Positions 40,168 to 49,910 are shown, counted from the first letter of the stretch. The stretch is DNA of 64,000 nucleotides from Dyella subtropica (GCF_026283965.1 NZ_JAPDPD010000020.1:1-64000); one strand, 5' to 3'. Program-made: numbers and translations. The notes: generated by a model from the letters alone, not told the origin.

Positions 40168-40484
40168 GCCTTGCCGTCGATCTTGCCTTCGAGGGAGATC
40201 AGGCCGTCGGCGATCTTGCTGGCGTTGACGCGGTAGCTGCCGTCCGCCAGCGACTGGCGAATCTGTTCCACGCGCTTGGCGTCGAACGAGCTGCTACCGC
40301 CGCCGCGTGCTGCCTGCAAGGCGCGAGCGGATTCGGTCAGCTGCACGCGGTCGCCGCTGACGACGGGCGCTGCCGTGGCTTCGCTGCCCGTGGTCTGGCC
40401 CGCGCCGGCCGTGCCGGTGCTGGTCTGGCCGTTCTGCGGCTGCGGAAGCGCCGGAAGACCTTTGGATGTGATGGTGGTGTTCAT
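40164..40484 (-). CDS. flgM: Anti-sigma-28 factor FlgM
   Basis: FlgM binds FliA (sigma-28) and holds back late flagellar genes until it is exported through the finished hook. The 106-residue product is disordered and Ala/Gly/Ser-rich at the N-terminus. It carries the typical C-terminal sigma-binding region: VQLTESARALQAAR, KRVEQIRQSLADGSYRVN and ASKIADGLISLE. A near-perfect FliA promoter lies 59 bp upstream, so flgM is under control of the sigma factor it inhibits. Confidence 0.93.
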   Translation of the reverse strand: MNTTITSKGLPALPQPQNGQTSTGTAGAGQTTGSEATAAPVVSGDRVQLTESARALQAARGGGSSSFDAKRVEQIRQSLADGSYRVNASKIADGLISLEGKIDGKA

Positions 40485-40542
40485 GGGGTTCGTGTCTCGG
40501 AAGGTGCCGACTCTGTGAAGGTATTTGGCCCTGTGATCAAAG

Positions 40543-40569
40543 CTATCGGCGTTAGATCGGCAAACTTGA
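40543..40569 (-). promoter_or_regulatory. FliA (sigma-28) promoter of flgMN
   Basis: On the minus strand TCAAGTTT-N11-GCCGATAG matches the consensus TAAAGTTT-N11-GCCGATAA at 14 of 16 positions. The -10 end is 59 bp before the flgM start. Confidence 0.85.
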
Positions 40570-40574
40570 GAGCC

Positions 40575-40596
40575 AGGGATAGATCAGAGCATCCCT
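40575..40596. repeat. GAATAGATCAGAG-type repeat, copy 4 (short)
   Basis: AGGGATAGATCAGAGCATCC retains the core and forms AGGGAT/ATCCCT ends. It lies between flgA and the flgM promoter, next to the -35 element. Confidence 0.6.
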
Positions 40597-40623
40597 TGCA
40601 GAGGGTAATGTCGCGTGGGTGTC

Positions 40624-41322
40624 TCAAGGAAGCGCCTCCACCTGGCCTGCGGTAACCACCACGGCGTCGACCACCTTGCCCGAGCTGCCGTTGCGAACGC
40701 GAAGGCGGGCGCCGGTATCGCCGCCACCCAGGGCCACGCCGTCGGCACGGACCTCGATGCCGTCCAGCCGGGCCAGCATCTGCACGCTGTCGCCAGGGCG
40801 CACCAGTTGGCGGCCGGTAAACGTGGCGGGGGTCAGTACGCTGCCTGCGGGCAATGGCCGGGCGAGCGAACGGCCGCTTGCCTCTGCCACGTTGTCCAGG
40901 TAGCCGTAGCCGAGCCGGGCGATGTCGCGCTCTTCGGCACGCACGTCAGTAACGGCCAGGCCGTCGCCGCGCAGCAGAGGGCGGGTGGTCACCAATACCT
41001 GACGATAAATTTCCAGGCGCACCACCACGCGTGCCGTCCAGCCGCCCGGCACGGGACAGTGCAACTGCACACTGAGGCGAGATGTGGGTTGGGTGCGCGT
41101 GGGGAGTTGTGCTTGTGCCGCCGCCGGGCAGGGCGCCAGATGCAGGTGCGTGTCCAGGGCCTCGACGGAGGCAACGACACGCGTGCCTGGTTGTTCGTAG
41201 CGCTGGCGCACGGCCCGCTCGGCAAGTGAGCGCCACTCAGCGCCCGCATCATCGGCCGGCGCCGCGGTGGCGCCGGCGCTGAGCAGGGCCAGCGCCAACC
41301 AAGGGGCCACGCATGAGCGCAT
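40624..41322 (-). CDS. flgA: Flagellar P-ring assembly chaperone FlgA
   Basis: A 232-residue periplasmic protein that helps FlgI assemble into the P ring. It has a signal peptide (APWLALALLSAGATA), a paired-cysteine-containing first domain (HLAPCPAAAQAQL, VQLHCPVPGGW) and a SAF-type domain (RPLPAGSVLTPATFTGRQLV), ending LRVRNGSSGKVVDAVVV, a strong family motif. Its start shares one base with the chemoreceptor stop (TGATG), so it is coupled to mcp. Confidence 0.94.
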   Translation of the reverse strand: MRSCVAPWLALALLSAGATAAPADDAGAEWRSLAERAVRQRYEQPGTRVVASVEALDTHLHLAPCPAAAQAQLPTRTQPTSRLSVQLHCPVPGGWTARVVVRLEIYRQVLVTTRPLLRGDGLAVTDVRAEERDIARLGYGYLDNVAEASGRSLARPLPAGSVLTPATFTGRQLVRPGDSVQMLARLDGIEVRADGVALGGGDTGARLRVRNGSSGKVVDAVVVTAGQVEALP

Positions 41323-42629
41323 CAGTCCTCACTCGCCAACAGCAGGGCGAGCTGGACACCGATCGACTCGCGCTCGCTGTCCACCCGCGGTGGCAAGTGC
41401 GAGGCCTGATCGATCAATCCATCGCAGAGCAAGCCCACAAAGGTGTTGCCTTGTTCGCCAAGCCGCACGCCCACGTCCAGCAGCGTTTGCGCCGCAGGAT
41501 GTCCGGGATGTTGCGCGGCCAGGCGCTGCAGCGAGCGGTTCAGCGTGCTGGTATCGAACCAGCGGCGGTCCAATGACGTAGGTTCGCGCAGCGCAAGGTC
41601 CATGGCTTGTCGGATGCCTTGCACGGTTTCGCGCACGGTGAGGCTGAGGCTGGCAATGTCCTCGCCGCTCTCATGCTCCAGCCAGCCCAGGCTGAGGCGA
41701 TGGGCGAGCACGGCGGCGCGCTGTACGCCTTCGCTCTGGCGGCGGGTCTCCAGCATGCGCCGCTGCAGGGCGCCAAGCGCGGCTTGCGAGGCCGCGGCAC
41801 GGACCTGCTGCGTGTCCAGTCCTTCCTGCAGAGTGGTAACGCGCTCGCTAGCCGTGCGCAGCGCATCGGTGCCGCGGCGCAACGAGCCTTCCGTCTGGGT
41901 GATGCCGTTCTGCGCGCGCTCCAGGCGCTGCAGTCCATGCTGCACGTCGCCGTCCAGTTGCACGGAGAACTCGCCGATCGATCCGGTGACGGCTTCGATC
42001 TCGGCGGTGGCCTGTGTGGTCTTCTCGGCAAGCTGCTTCACTTCGTCCGCCACCACCGCGAAACCGCGGCCGGCTTCACCCGCTCGCGCGGCTTCGATGG
42101 CGGCGTTCAGCGCCACCAGGTTGGTCTGGTGCGCGATCTCCTGCACCGTGGCGGTGAGCTTGCGGATCTGCGCCACCTGCTCGGCCAACTTGCTCTGGTT
42201 GCGATTCATGGCCGACAACGCCGTACGCAACAGGCGCAACTGACCGTCCAGTTCGCTGACGGTCGCCTCGCTCAGTTCGCCGGCGGAGCGGGCGGTGCCC
42301 AGGCCGCTGGCGGCCTGCATCAGCGCCGTCGAAATCCCGGCGCCGCCCTCCGTCAAGCGACCGACGCCGTCACGGCTCTCGTGAATCGCCTGTTCGAGCG
42401 CCTGCTGTTCGCGTCCCAGCGTCTGCGCCGCGCCCAGCAGCAGGCTCTGTTGCTCGATCGCCTGCAAGGCCACGGAGGCCGGCGCACGTGGTTCGATGCG
42501 CGCCAGCAATGGCGTCAGGGCCAAGGCCACGCGAGGATGGCGGCGCGACAACAGATCGAGCTGGGCGACGTCGCCGTTTGCTGCGGCCTGTGCCAAGGCG
42601 GCGAGATGCTGGCTCCAGATGAGACTCAT
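41322..42629 (-). CDS. Soluble methyl-accepting chemotaxis protein
   Basis: A 435-residue receptor without membrane segments, so it should signal from the cytoplasm. The signalling tip is complete: [20 protein letters not shown] followed by [21 protein letters not shown]. The N-terminal 60 residues and the C-terminal 130 residues are unassigned, and no PAS or HAMP domain is evident. The ATG at 42629 is favoured over an extension to 42779, which would run through the FliA-type promoter. It is co-transcribed with flgA and divergent from cheV. Confidence 0.92.
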   Translation of the reverse strand: MSLIWSQHLAALAQAAANGDVAQLDLLSRRHPRVALALTPLLARIEPRAPASVALQAIEQQSLLLGAAQTLGREQQALEQAIHESRDGVGRLTEGGAGISTALMQAASGLGTARSAGELSEATVSELDGQLRLLRTALSAMNRNQSKLAEQVAQIRKLTATVQEIAHQTNLVALNAAIEAARAGEAGRGFAVVADEVKQLAEKTTQATAEIEAVTGSIGEFSVQLDGDVQHGLQRLERAQNGITQTEGSLRRGTDALRTASERVTTLQEGLDTQQVRAAASQAALGALQRRMLETRRQSEGVQRAAVLAHRLSLGWLEHESGEDIASLSLTVRETVQGIRQAMDLALREPTSLDRRWFDTSTLNRSLQRLAAQHPGHPAAQTLLDVGVRLGEQGNTFVGLLCDGLIDQASHLPPRVDSERESIGVQLALLLASED

Positions 42630-42664
42630 GGATGTGGCGATTCCTGGATGAAGTGGATGACCGC

Positions 42665-42691
42665 AGATCGTCGGATGCTTCGAAAACTTGA
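42665..42691 (-). promoter_or_regulatory. FliA-type promoter of the chemoreceptor-flgA operon
   Basis: On the minus strand TCAAGTTT-N11-GACGATCT matches the sigma-28 consensus in its -35 part and in GxCGATxx of the -10. It lies 36 bp before the chemoreceptor start. Confidence 0.65.
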
Positions 42692-42761
42692 GGAAGCAAG
42701 GGCTGTGCCATAAGCGAATGGCGAGCAAAAGCGAGGTTGCGATGCCCTGGCCGTTCCCCGC

Positions 42762-42789
42762 TAAAGCTCCCCTCCCCATCCGCCGATAC
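42762..42789 (+). promoter_or_regulatory. FliA-type promoter of cheV
   Basis: TAAAG and GCCGATAC are separated by one base more than the consensus spacing. The -10 end is 45 bp before the cheV start. Together with the divergent site it suggests that both chemotaxis genes are late-class flagellar genes. Confidence 0.55.
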
Positions 42790-42834
42790 CCCTCGGGTGC
42801 CGTCCATACGACGGCGAGATCTCGAGGAAGCGAA

Positions 42835-43752
42835 ATGGCAGGGGCGTTGCTGGAGAGTGTTGAGCGCTATACCCGTCTGGCCGGCCACAACCGGGTAGCA
42901 ATGATGTTGTTCCGCCTGGGCGATGCGCAGCTCTTCGGTATCAACGTATTCAAAGTGCGCGAAGTGCTGCGCCGACCGCCGCTGGAGCGCCTGCCCGAGG
43001 CGCATCCGCTTTTGGCGGGCTGCTGCGACTACCGCGGCCAGACCATTCCGGTCATTGATCTCGCCGCTGCGCTGGGCTATCCCTCATTGCTTGGCGAACC
43101 GACGGCGCACCTGATGGTCACCGAGTTCAATCGTACGGTGCAGGGTTTCCTGGTGGCCGATCTGCAGCGCATCGTGCATTGCGAAGGCGAATCACTGGCG
43201 GCGCCCAGCGCGGCGCTGGGTTTCGGCGCCCGCGTGAATGCGGTGACCCGTGTCGATGGCGCGCTGCTGGCGATCATCGATGTGGAGCATGTGCTGGCCA
43301 GCATCGAGGGCGCACCTGAAGAGCTATCCGAGCGTGTGCAGCAGGCAGCACAGCTGCATGCCCTGTCTTCGCACCGAGTCATGGTGGTCGATGATTCACA
43401 GCTCGCGCGCGGACGCATCATCGGTTTGTTCAAGCAGATGGGTATCGATTGCGTGGTTGCACAAGACGGCCGTGAGGCGCTGGAACGGCTGCACGAACTG
43501 GCGGAGGCGTCGCCCGACGAGGGTGTGCGCCTGGTGGTGTCGGATATCGAGATGCCGCGTATGGACGGCTATGCGTTGACGCGTGCGATTCGAGAGGCGC
43601 CTGAGTTGCGGGGGTTGAAGGTGTTGCTGCATAGCTCGCTGAGTGGGGTGTTCAATACGGCGATGGTGGAGGAGGTCGGCGCCGATCGCTTCGTCGCTAA
43701 GTTTCAGCCGGATGTGTTGGCGCAGGCTGTGCTGGACTTGTTGCCAGCCTGA
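42835..43752 (+). CDS. cheV: Chemotaxis coupling/response protein CheV
   Basis: A 305-residue fusion of a CheW-like domain (about 20-160: [35 protein letters not shown]) and a receiver domain (about 180-300). The receiver has the acidic pair Asp186-Asp187, phospho-acceptor Asp237 ([12 protein letters not shown]) and Lys289. CheV couples receptors to CheA and adapts signalling by phosphorylation. The ATG at 42835 has GAGGAAG upstream; longer in-frame starts would run through the promoter. Confidence 0.95.
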   Translation: MAGALLESVERYTRLAGHNRVAMMLFRLGDAQLFGINVFKVREVLRRPPLERLPEAHPLLAGCCDYRGQTIPVIDLAAALGYPSLLGEPTAHLMVTEFNRTVQGFLVADLQRIVHCEGESLAAPSAALGFGARVNAVTRVDGALLAIIDVEHVLASIEGAPEELSERVQQAAQLHALSSHRVMVVDDSQLARGRIIGLFKQMGIDCVVAQDGREALERLHELAEASPDEGVRLVVSDIEMPRMDGYALTRAIREAPELRGLKVLLHSSLSGVFNTAMVEEVGADRFVAKFQPDVLAQAVLDLLPA

Positions 43753-43766
43753 CGCTTCTGCATCTA

Positions 43767-44165
43767 CTCCCTCTCCCCCGTTTACAAGTTGTGGACGGGG
43801 GAGAGGGTTGGGGTGAGGGGTGGGTGCTCGCGATACCGCTCCCTACTTCGTCATTCCGGCGTAGGCCGGAATCCAGTGGCGTTGTCGCTTCGACTATCGC
43901 GTTATCGCATTCTGGTCGCCTTCGGCGTGTTCCGTCCTCCTGCCGGAGGCCGGGTCACTTTCTCTTGCTTGCCCAAGAGAAAGTAACCAAAGAGAAGGGC
44001 ACCCCGGTTCCGCGCTCTCCGGGCTTCGCCCTCCGAGTCCGTGAGGACTGGCCGGGCTTTTCGACACGACATCCCTGTCGTGTCGAAAAGGCATGGGCAT
44101 CCTTGCCCATGCCCCTGCGGGCCTGATCGTCCAGCCCTCACCGCTGCACAGGGGACCCCGAACAT
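43767..44165. repeat. Composite intergenic repeat, copy 2
   Basis: This occupies most of the 694-bp gap between cheV and flgB. Module A is at about 43767-43845, the TCATTCCGGC palindrome B at 43850-43879, and module C at about 43890-44165, with the hairpin ACTTTCTCTTG/CAAGAGAAAGT at 43957-43984 and a TCGACACGAC/GTCGTGTCGA hairpin near 44060-44090. It ends GCACAGGGGACCC as in copy 4. Confidence 0.85.
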
Positions 44166-44200
44166 CAAGAGCAAGAGCTGAAGAGCAAGGGCGCGCCCCT

Positions 44201-44275
44201 GTAGGAGCCCACCTTGTGGGCGACCGTTGTGGCGTCGCGCTCTATAGGGTTGTCGCGCACAGGGTGCGCTCCTAC
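44201..44275. repeat. REP-type palindrome pair (GTAGGAGC...GCTCCTAC)
   Basis: An inverted pair of extragenic palindromes: GTAGGAGCCCACCTTG at 44201 and CAGGGTGCGCTCCTAC ending at 44275. The same kind of pair occurs at 62341-62448. This resembles the GTAGGAGC REP families of Xanthomonadales and Pseudomonas. Confidence 0.8.
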
Positions 44276-44391
44276 TGTCTCGTGTTCGCGCGACAGAATG
44301 CCGTCCATCGGCGCGTCGGGATTTTGTCTTTCATCGTTGCGCGCTTCTTTCTCCATGCCGCAAAACCAGCTGCCATGCGCTTTCCGAGGCG

Positions 44392-44407
44392 TGGCACGCT
44401 AATTGCT
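44392..44407 (+). promoter_or_regulatory. Sigma-54 promoter of the flgB operon
   Basis: TGGCACG-N4-TTGCT is a perfect -24/-12 RpoN element with the required 10 bases between GG and GC. It ends 39 bp before the flgB ATG, so FleQ-dependent, RpoN-driven transcription of the rod and hook operon is expected. Confidence 0.88.
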
Positions 44408-44446
44408 GATGTGCTCCTGCGGTCAACACCGCATGGAGCGACAGCG

Positions 44447-44863
44447 ATGAGTATTAGCAACGACAACTTGTTCGGCGTGCATACGCAGGCACTTGGCTTG
44501 TGGCAGCGGCGTGCTGAGGTGCTGGCGAGCAATCTGGCGAATGCGGATACGCCGGGTTATCTCGCGCGCGATGTCGATTTTCGTACGGCGCTGGCGCATG
44601 CCGGTGGTAGCGACGGCGACAAGCTGGCGCTTGCCACACCTAGCGCGGGCCAGATCGATCCTGCGGCGCAGGGCGCGGCTCAGGCGAATGAGCAGCTTGC
44701 GTATCGCGTGCCGATGCAGCCGAGCATGGACGGCAATACCGTGGATGCGCAGGTGGAGCAATCGAGCTTCGCGCAGAACGGTGTGCACTATCAGGCGAGT
44801 CTCTCTTTCATCACCGCGCAGATCCGCATGATGCGAACGGCGATTACCGGAACGTCGAGCTGA
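44447..44863 (+). CDS. flgB: Flagellar proximal rod protein FlgB
   Basis: A 138-residue rod subunit assembled just above the MS ring. The N-terminal flagellar rod motif is complete (LWQRRAEVLASNLANADTPG) and the C-terminal helix ends with FITAQIRMMRTAITG. The ATG at 44447 lies downstream of the sigma-54 promoter; longer frames run into repeats. Its stop overlaps the flgC start by one base. Confidence 0.96.
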   Translation: MSISNDNLFGVHTQALGLWQRRAEVLASNLANADTPGYLARDVDFRTALAHAGGSDGDKLALATPSAGQIDPAAQGAAQANEQLAYRVPMQPSMDGNTVDAQVEQSSFAQNGVHYQASLSFITAQIRMMRTAITGTSS

Positions 44864-45291
44864 TGAGTCTCTCCAAGATTTTCGATGTGGCAGGTTCGGG
44901 CATGGCGGCGCAGTCACTGCGCTTGAATACGGTAGCCAGCAACTTGGCGAACGCGGAGAGCGTGGCCTCCAGTCCCGAGTCGGCGTATCGCGCCAAAGAG
45001 CCGTTGTTCGCGGCTGTGCAGCGTTCGCTTGCCGGTCAGGCGAGTAGCGAGCAGGGCGCCACGGCGTCGGTGCAGGTGAAGGGCGTTACCGAGAGCGATG
45101 CCACGATTCCGAGCCGCTACGAGCCAGGCAATCCCATGGCCGATGGCAATGGTTATGTCTATGCCAGCAACGTCAATCCCGTGGACGAGCTGGTCAACAT
45201 GATTTCCGCCTCGCGTTCGTATCAGAACAACGTCGAGGTGATGAACACCGCGAAACAGCTGATGTTGAAAACCCTCGAGCTCGGCAAGTGA
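44863..45291 (+). CDS. flgC: Flagellar proximal rod protein FlgC
   Basis: A 142-residue rod subunit. N-terminal FDVAGSGMAAQSLRLNTVAS with NLANAES and C-terminal YVYASNVNPVDELVNMISAS plus the SRSYQNNVEVMNTAKQLMLK helix match the FlgC family. It overlaps flgB by one base (TGATG), ensuring matched synthesis. Confidence 0.97.
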   Translation: MSLSKIFDVAGSGMAAQSLRLNTVASNLANAESVASSPESAYRAKEPLFAAVQRSLAGQASSEQGATASVQVKGVTESDATIPSRYEPGNPMADGNGYVYASNVNPVDELVNMISASRSYQNNVEVMNTAKQLMLKTLELGK

Positions 45292-45323
45292 GCCCAGAGT
45301 GACTAAGTCATGAGGAGCAAGCC

Positions 45324-45995
45324 GTGAGCACGATTCCAAGTACGAACAACACCAGTAACAGCAGTTCGGGCACTGGCTCGTCGGTCAATTCGGCCATGTC
45401 CAAGAGCATGAGTCAGGCCGATTTCCTGAAGTTGATGACGACCCAGCTGCAGGCGCAGGACCCGACTCATCCGGTGGACAACTCGCAGTTCGCCTCGCAG
45501 ATGGCGCAGTTCAGCCAGCTGTCGGCGACACAGGATCTGCTGACCTCGATCAATGCCTTGAGCACCAGCGTCAACAACGCGATGCAGACCTCGCAGGTAC
45601 TGAATTCATCGAACCTGATCAATCGCTCGGTGATGGTGCCTTCCACCAGCGTCGGCTACAGCGGTACTGCGCTCACCGGTGCGGCCAACGTGGTCAGCGC
45701 GGGTGCCGTGACGGTGCAGGTGAAGGATGCCAGCGGCAATGTGGTGCGCACGCTGCCGCTGGGCAACCAGGGAGCAGGGCTGGCCCAGTTCACCTGGGAC
45801 GGCAAGGACGATAACGGCAACACGGTGGCGACCGGCAATTACACGCTCAGTGCCAGCAGCGGTGGCGCCAAGCTCGATACCTATGTGTCCGGCAAGGTCA
45901 CCGGTGTCGGTTACGGCGGCGGCTCGCTGGGTACCTATCTGCAAGTGGCTGGTGTGGGCGGCGTCGCGCTCAGCCAGGTGGCCCAGATTCTCTGA
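45324..45995 (+). CDS. flgD: Flagellar hook assembly scaffold FlgD
   Basis: A 223-residue hook cap protein needed to polymerise FlgE and then discarded. The conserved N-terminal export and assembly block is DFLKLMTTQLQAQDPTHPVDN with SQFASQMAQFSQL. The C-terminal FlgD Ig-like/TUDOR part contains VVRTLPLGNQGAGLAQFTWD and GNTVATGNYTL. The start is GTG at 45324 with GAGGAGC upstream. Confidence 0.96.
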   Translation: MSTIPSTNNTSNSSSGTGSSVNSAMSKSMSQADFLKLMTTQLQAQDPTHPVDNSQFASQMAQFSQLSATQDLLTSINALSTSVNNAMQTSQVLNSSNLINRSVMVPSTSVGYSGTALTGAANVVSAGAVTVQVKDASGNVVRTLPLGNQGAGLAQFTWDGKDDNGNTVATGNYTLSASSGGAKLDTYVSGKVTGVGYGGGSLGTYLQVAGVGGVALSQVAQIL

Positions 45996-46017
45996 ACCCT
46001 TCTCACGAGGAACCGAA

Positions 46018-47238
46018 ATGGCACTGAACACAGCGCTCAGCGGCATCAATGCTGCCCAGTCCGATCTCAACGTCATCGCCAACAACATCTCCAACGCGAA
46101 CACCACCGGCTTCAAGGGGTCGCGCGCCGAGTTCAAGGACATCTACGCCGTCACCGGCCTCAACCTCAACTCCACCGCCATCGGTAGCGGCACGCGTTTG
46201 CAGGATGTGGCGCAGCAGTTCACTCAGGGCGACATCGAAACCACCAACAACAGTCTGGATCTGGCGGTGAGCGGCAATGGCTTCTTCACCATCAACAACG
46301 GCAATGGCGTGACCTACACGCGCGCCGGCAATTTTCATCAGGACAACAACGGCTACGTGGTCACCAACTCGGGTGCCCGCCTGCAGGTTTATCCGCCCAA
46401 TGGCATTGGTGGTTTCGACGGCAGCACGCTGACCGACCTGCGCCTGGTTACCGCGCAGAGCAGCGCGACCGCTACCAGCAAAATCACCATGACCTCGAAC
46501 CTGCCGTCGAGCGCGACGATACCGCCCACCGCGCCGTTCAACCCTACCGATGCGACCAGCTACAACCAGGCGCAGCCGGTGACGGTGTACGACTCGCAGG
46601 GCGGCTCGCACCAGGCCACCCTCTACTACGTAAAGACCGCGACCAACACCTGGAACGCGAACCTCTACGTCGACGGCCAAAGCGCCGGTACACAGCCGAT
46701 GACGTTCGACACCAGCGGCAAACTGGCCACGCCGGCTAGCGGCAACCTCACTTTCACGCCGGTGGCGCTGGGCAACGGTTCCAATCCGTTGGCGCTCACG
46801 GTGAACATGACCAACACCACCCAGTTCGGTACCGATTACGCCGCCGGCACCATCGCGCAGAACGGCTTCGAGGCCGGCACGCTGTCGAAGATCGACATCA
46901 ACAACAAGGGCGTGGTCACCGCCTATTACTCCAACAACCAGAGCACGCAGATCGGTCAGCTCGCGATCGCGAACTTCGCCAACTTGCAGGGCCTGCGTCA
47001 GGTCGGCGATACCACCTGGGCGGCCAGCACCGATTCGGGCGTGCCGGTGATGGGCACCGCCGGTGCCGGCCAGTTCGGCACCATCCAGGCGGGTGCGCTG
47101 GAGTCGTCCAACACCTCCGACACCACCGCGCAGCTGGTCAATATGATCAAGGCGCAGCGCGACTACCAGGCCAACGCGCAGGTGCTGTCCACCGACAACA
47201 CGCTGGCGTCGGCGTTGTTCACCGCCGTCTCGCGCTGA
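46018..47238 (+). CDS. flgE: Flagellar hook protein FlgE
   Basis: A 406-residue hook subunit. The N-terminus LSGINAAQSDLNVIANNISN with NTTGFKGSRAEF and the C-terminus (ALESSNTSDTTAQLVNMIKA, then QRDYQANAQVLSTDNTL) are the axial-protein signatures. The central domain (ITMTSNLPSS, QPVTVYDSQGGSHQATLYYV) is typical of FlgE. The ATG at 46018 has GAGGAACC upstream. Confidence 0.97.
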   Translation: MALNTALSGINAAQSDLNVIANNISNANTTGFKGSRAEFKDIYAVTGLNLNSTAIGSGTRLQDVAQQFTQGDIETTNNSLDLAVSGNGFFTINNGNGVTYTRAGNFHQDNNGYVVTNSGARLQVYPPNGIGGFDGSTLTDLRLVTAQSSATATSKITMTSNLPSSATIPPTAPFNPTDATSYNQAQPVTVYDSQGGSHQATLYYVKTATNTWNANLYVDGQSAGTQPMTFDTSGKLATPASGNLTFTPVALGNGSNPLALTVNMTNTTQFGTDYAAGTIAQNGFEAGTLSKIDINNKGVVTAYYSNNQSTQIGQLAIANFANLQGLRQVGDTTWAASTDSGVPVMGTAGAGQFGTIQAGALESSNTSDTTAQLVNMIKAQRDYQANAQVLSTDNTLASALFTAVSR

Positions 47239-47248
47239 TCGCTGAGCC

Positions 47249-47989
47249 ATGGATCGTTCCGTTTACCTATCGATGACCGGGGCGACGCAGATCATGCGCG
47301 CCCAGGACGCGGTGAGCCACAACCTGGCCAACGCTTCCACCGTCGGCTTTCGCACCGAACTCAACGCGTTCCAAAGCGTGCCGGTGCTCGGCGACGGCGA
47401 GGCCTCGCGCATCAACGCGGTGGCGCAGGGCGTGGGACAGGATCTGCGCCAAGGCTCGTCCATCACCACCGGTAATCCGCTGGACGTGGCGGTGCAGGGC
47501 GCAGGCTGGATCGCCGTGCAGACACCGGACGGAACGGAGGGCTACACCCGCGCCGGCGATCTGCAGCTCACCGGCGACGGTCAGCTCACCGATTCGCGCG
47601 GCAACGCGGTGCTCGGTGGATCGGGGCCGATCACGCTGCCGCCCGCGGCACAGGTAAGCATCGGACAGGACGGCACGATTTCGGCCGTGCCACTGGGGCA
47701 AGGGCCGAGTTCGGTGACCACGCTGGAGCGTATCCGGTTGGTCAATCCGGACCCGACTCAGCTGCAGCAGGGCGCCGATGGCCTGATGCACATGGCCGAC
47801 GGCAGCCAGGCGCCGGCCGATACCGGAGTGAAGCTGGCCTCGGGCGTGCTCGAAGGCAGCAATGTGAATCCGTCCGCTGAGCTGGTGCGCATGATCGCGT
47901 TGTCGCGCCAGTACGACATGCAGGTGAAGTCCATCAAGAGTGCCGAGGACAACGCCGATTCCGCCAACAAATTGCTGCAGGCCAATTGA
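47249..47989 (+). CDS. flgF: Flagellar proximal rod protein FlgF
   Basis: A 246-residue rod subunit. The N-terminus DRSVYLSMTGATQIMRAQDA is specific for FlgF, and the C-terminus VLEGSNVNPSAELVRMIALS followed by RQYDMQVKSIKSAEDN fits. It lies 10 bp after flgE in the operon. Confidence 0.96.
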   Translation: MDRSVYLSMTGATQIMRAQDAVSHNLANASTVGFRTELNAFQSVPVLGDGEASRINAVAQGVGQDLRQGSSITTGNPLDVAVQGAGWIAVQTPDGTEGYTRAGDLQLTGDGQLTDSRGNAVLGGSGPITLPPAAQVSIGQDGTISAVPLGQGPSSVTTLERIRLVNPDPTQLQQGADGLMHMADGSQAPADTGVKLASGVLEGSNVNPSAELVRMIALSRQYDMQVKSIKSAEDNADSANKLLQAN

Positions 47990-48016
47990 ACCGCAAGCTC
48001 GCCTTTGGAGTGACCG

Positions 48017-48802
48017 ATGTTTTCATCCTTGTGGACCGCCAAGACCGGCCTCGATGCGCAGCAGACGCGCATGGACGTCATTTCCAACAACCTGGCCAAC
48101 GCCAACACCACCGCATTCAAAAGTTCGCGCGCGTCGTTCCAGGATCTGATGTACCAGAACAAGGGACAGCCAGGCGGCCAGACCACGGAGCAGACACTGT
48201 CGCCATCGGGCCTGATGCTGGGCACCGGCGTGCGCGTGGTCGGCACCGAAAAACTCTTCACCGAAGGCAACATCTCGCAGACGGGCAATTCGCTGGACGT
48301 GGCGATCCAGGGCCGCGGCTTTCTGCAGGTAAGCATGCCCGACGGCACCGTGGCGTATACCCGCGATGGCTCGCTGCACACCGATGCGAACGGGCAGGTC
48401 GTCACCGGCGACGGCTATCCGCTGGAGCCGGCGATCACCCTGCCCAAAAACGTGCAGAGCGTGAGCATCGGCAGCGACGGCACCGTATCCGCGACCACCA
48501 CCGGCACCGCCGCGCCGGTCGTGGTCGGCACCATCCAGCTCGCCGATTTCGTTAACCCGGCCGGCCTGCAGCCGCAGGGCCAGAACCTGTATCTGGAGAG
48601 CGCCGCCAGCGGTTCGCCGCAGACCGGGCAGCCGGCCTTGAACGGCATGGGTTCGTTGGCACAGGGCTCGCTGGAATCGTCGAACGTCAACGTAGTGGCC
48701 GAGATGGTCAACATGATCGAGACGCAGCGCACCTACGAGATGAACTCCAAGGCGATCAGCAGCACCGACCAGATGCTGCAGACCCTGACCGACAAAATGT
48801 GA
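48017..48802 (+). CDS. flgG: Flagellar distal rod protein FlgG
   Basis: A 261-residue distal rod subunit. The N-terminus [20 protein letters not shown] with [20 protein letters not shown] and the specific block [13 protein letters not shown] identify FlgG. The C-terminal [20 protein letters not shown] region is the other half of the coiled D0 domain. It is followed by flgH with a start overlapping the stop. Confidence 0.97.
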   Translation: MFSSLWTAKTGLDAQQTRMDVISNNLANANTTAFKSSRASFQDLMYQNKGQPGGQTTEQTLSPSGLMLGTGVRVVGTEKLFTEGNISQTGNSLDVAIQGRGFLQVSMPDGTVAYTRDGSLHTDANGQVVTGDGYPLEPAITLPKNVQSVSIGSDGTVSATTTGTAAPVVVGTIQLADFVNPAGLQPQGQNLYLESAASGSPQTGQPALNGMGSLAQGSLESSNVNVVAEMVNMIETQRTYEMNSKAISSTDQMLQTLTDKM

Positions 48803-49491
48803 GCACGCCGATGTCGCCGAAACTTCCATTGCGCACCGGCCTGCTGCTGGCCGTCGCCATGCTCGGCGGCTGCGCCATGCCGATGCCGCGCGACGATGCC
48901 GCCTGGGCACCGACACCGCCGCAAGAACCGGCCGTGGCGCCGCCCTCGGATGGCGCGATCTACCACGCCGATCAAGGCATGGAATTGTTCGCCGATCCGC
49001 GCGCGCACCGTGTCGGCGACATCCTCACCATTGCACTGGTGGAAAGCACCCAGGCCAGCAAGAAGGCCACTACCAGCACCAGCAAGAAAGATAAAACCAG
49101 CATTGGCGCGCCGACGCTGCTTGGGCAGAGCGTCACGCTCGGTGGCAAGCCCGTGGACATCACCACGAACGGCGATCGCACCTTCGACGGCAGCGGCAAC
49201 AGCAGTCAGAGCAATCAGCTGACCGGTCAGATCACCGTCACCGTGGCGCAGCGCTTGTCCAACGGCAACCTGCTGGTGCGCGGCGAGAAGTGGCTGACCA
49301 TCAATCAGGGTCAGGAGTTAGTACGCATCTCCGGCATCGTGCGGCCACAGGATATTGGGCAGGACAACAGTGTGCCTTCGACACGTGTGGCGGATGCGCG
49401 CATTGCTTATACGGGGCGCGGGACGCTGGCTGAGGCCAACACTAAGGGATGGTTGTCGCGGTTCTTCAGTTCCAAGTGGATGCCGTACTGA
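48799..49491 (+). CDS. flgH: Flagellar L-ring protein FlgH
   Basis: The outer-membrane lipoprotein ring of the basal body. About 230 residues from a GTG at 48799 that overlaps the flgG stop; an ATG at 48811 is an alternative. The lipobox is LGGC. Family blocks [39 protein letters not shown] and the C-terminal [17 protein letters not shown] are present. It is separated from flgI by an unusual 419-bp repeat-filled gap instead of the short spacer expected. Confidence 0.95.
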   Translation: MSTPMSPKLPLRTGLLLAVAMLGGCAMPMPRDDAAWAPTPPQEPAVAPPSDGAIYHADQGMELFADPRAHRVGDILTIALVESTQASKKATTSTSKKDKTSIGAPTLLGQSVTLGGKPVDITTNGDRTFDGSGNSSQSNQLTGQITVTVAQRLSNGNLLVRGEKWLTINQGQELVRISGIVRPQDIGQDNSVPSTRVADARIAYTGRGTLAEANTKGWLSRFFSSKWMPY

Positions 49492-49527
49492 TGGAGGGTT
49501 TGCGGTCGCCGCACGCCACCGCTCTAG

Positions 49528-49901
49528 CTCCCTCTCCCCTCCGGGGAGAGGGTTGGGGTGAGGGGCGGGTGCTCGCGACGCCGCCTCTACTCCGTCATTC
49601 CGGCGAAGGCCGGAATCCAGTGCGTTGTCGCTTCGATTGTCGCGTTGTCGCGACCGGGCTCGCCTGCCGCGGGCTTCCGTCTCGCTGCCGCGAGCCGAGT
49701 CACTTTTCTTTGCTTGCCCAAAGAAAAGTGACTCGGCCTCCGGCAGGAGGACGAAAGCCCGCGGCAGGCGAACCAGGCCGCGACAACGCGAACATCGAAG
49801 CGCTCCACTACTGGGTCCCTGCCTACGCAGGGACGACGATAGCAACGCTGACGCAAGCACCCACCCCTCACCCCAACCCTCTCCCCAAAGGGGAGAGGGA
49901 G
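49528..49901. repeat. Composite repeat, copy 3: head-to-head inverted pair between flgH and flgI
   Basis: Modules A, B and the left part of C (49528 to about 49712) are followed by their inverted counterparts C', B', A' (about 49719 to 49901). The centre is a perfect 16-bp hairpin, GAGTCACTTTTCTTTG/CAAAGAAAAGTGACTC, with loop CTTGCC (49697-49734). The B modules in the two arms are different sequence variants, so the whole is an imperfect 374-bp palindrome inside the flagellar operon. Confidence 0.85.
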
Positions 49902-49910
49902 CACTCACTT

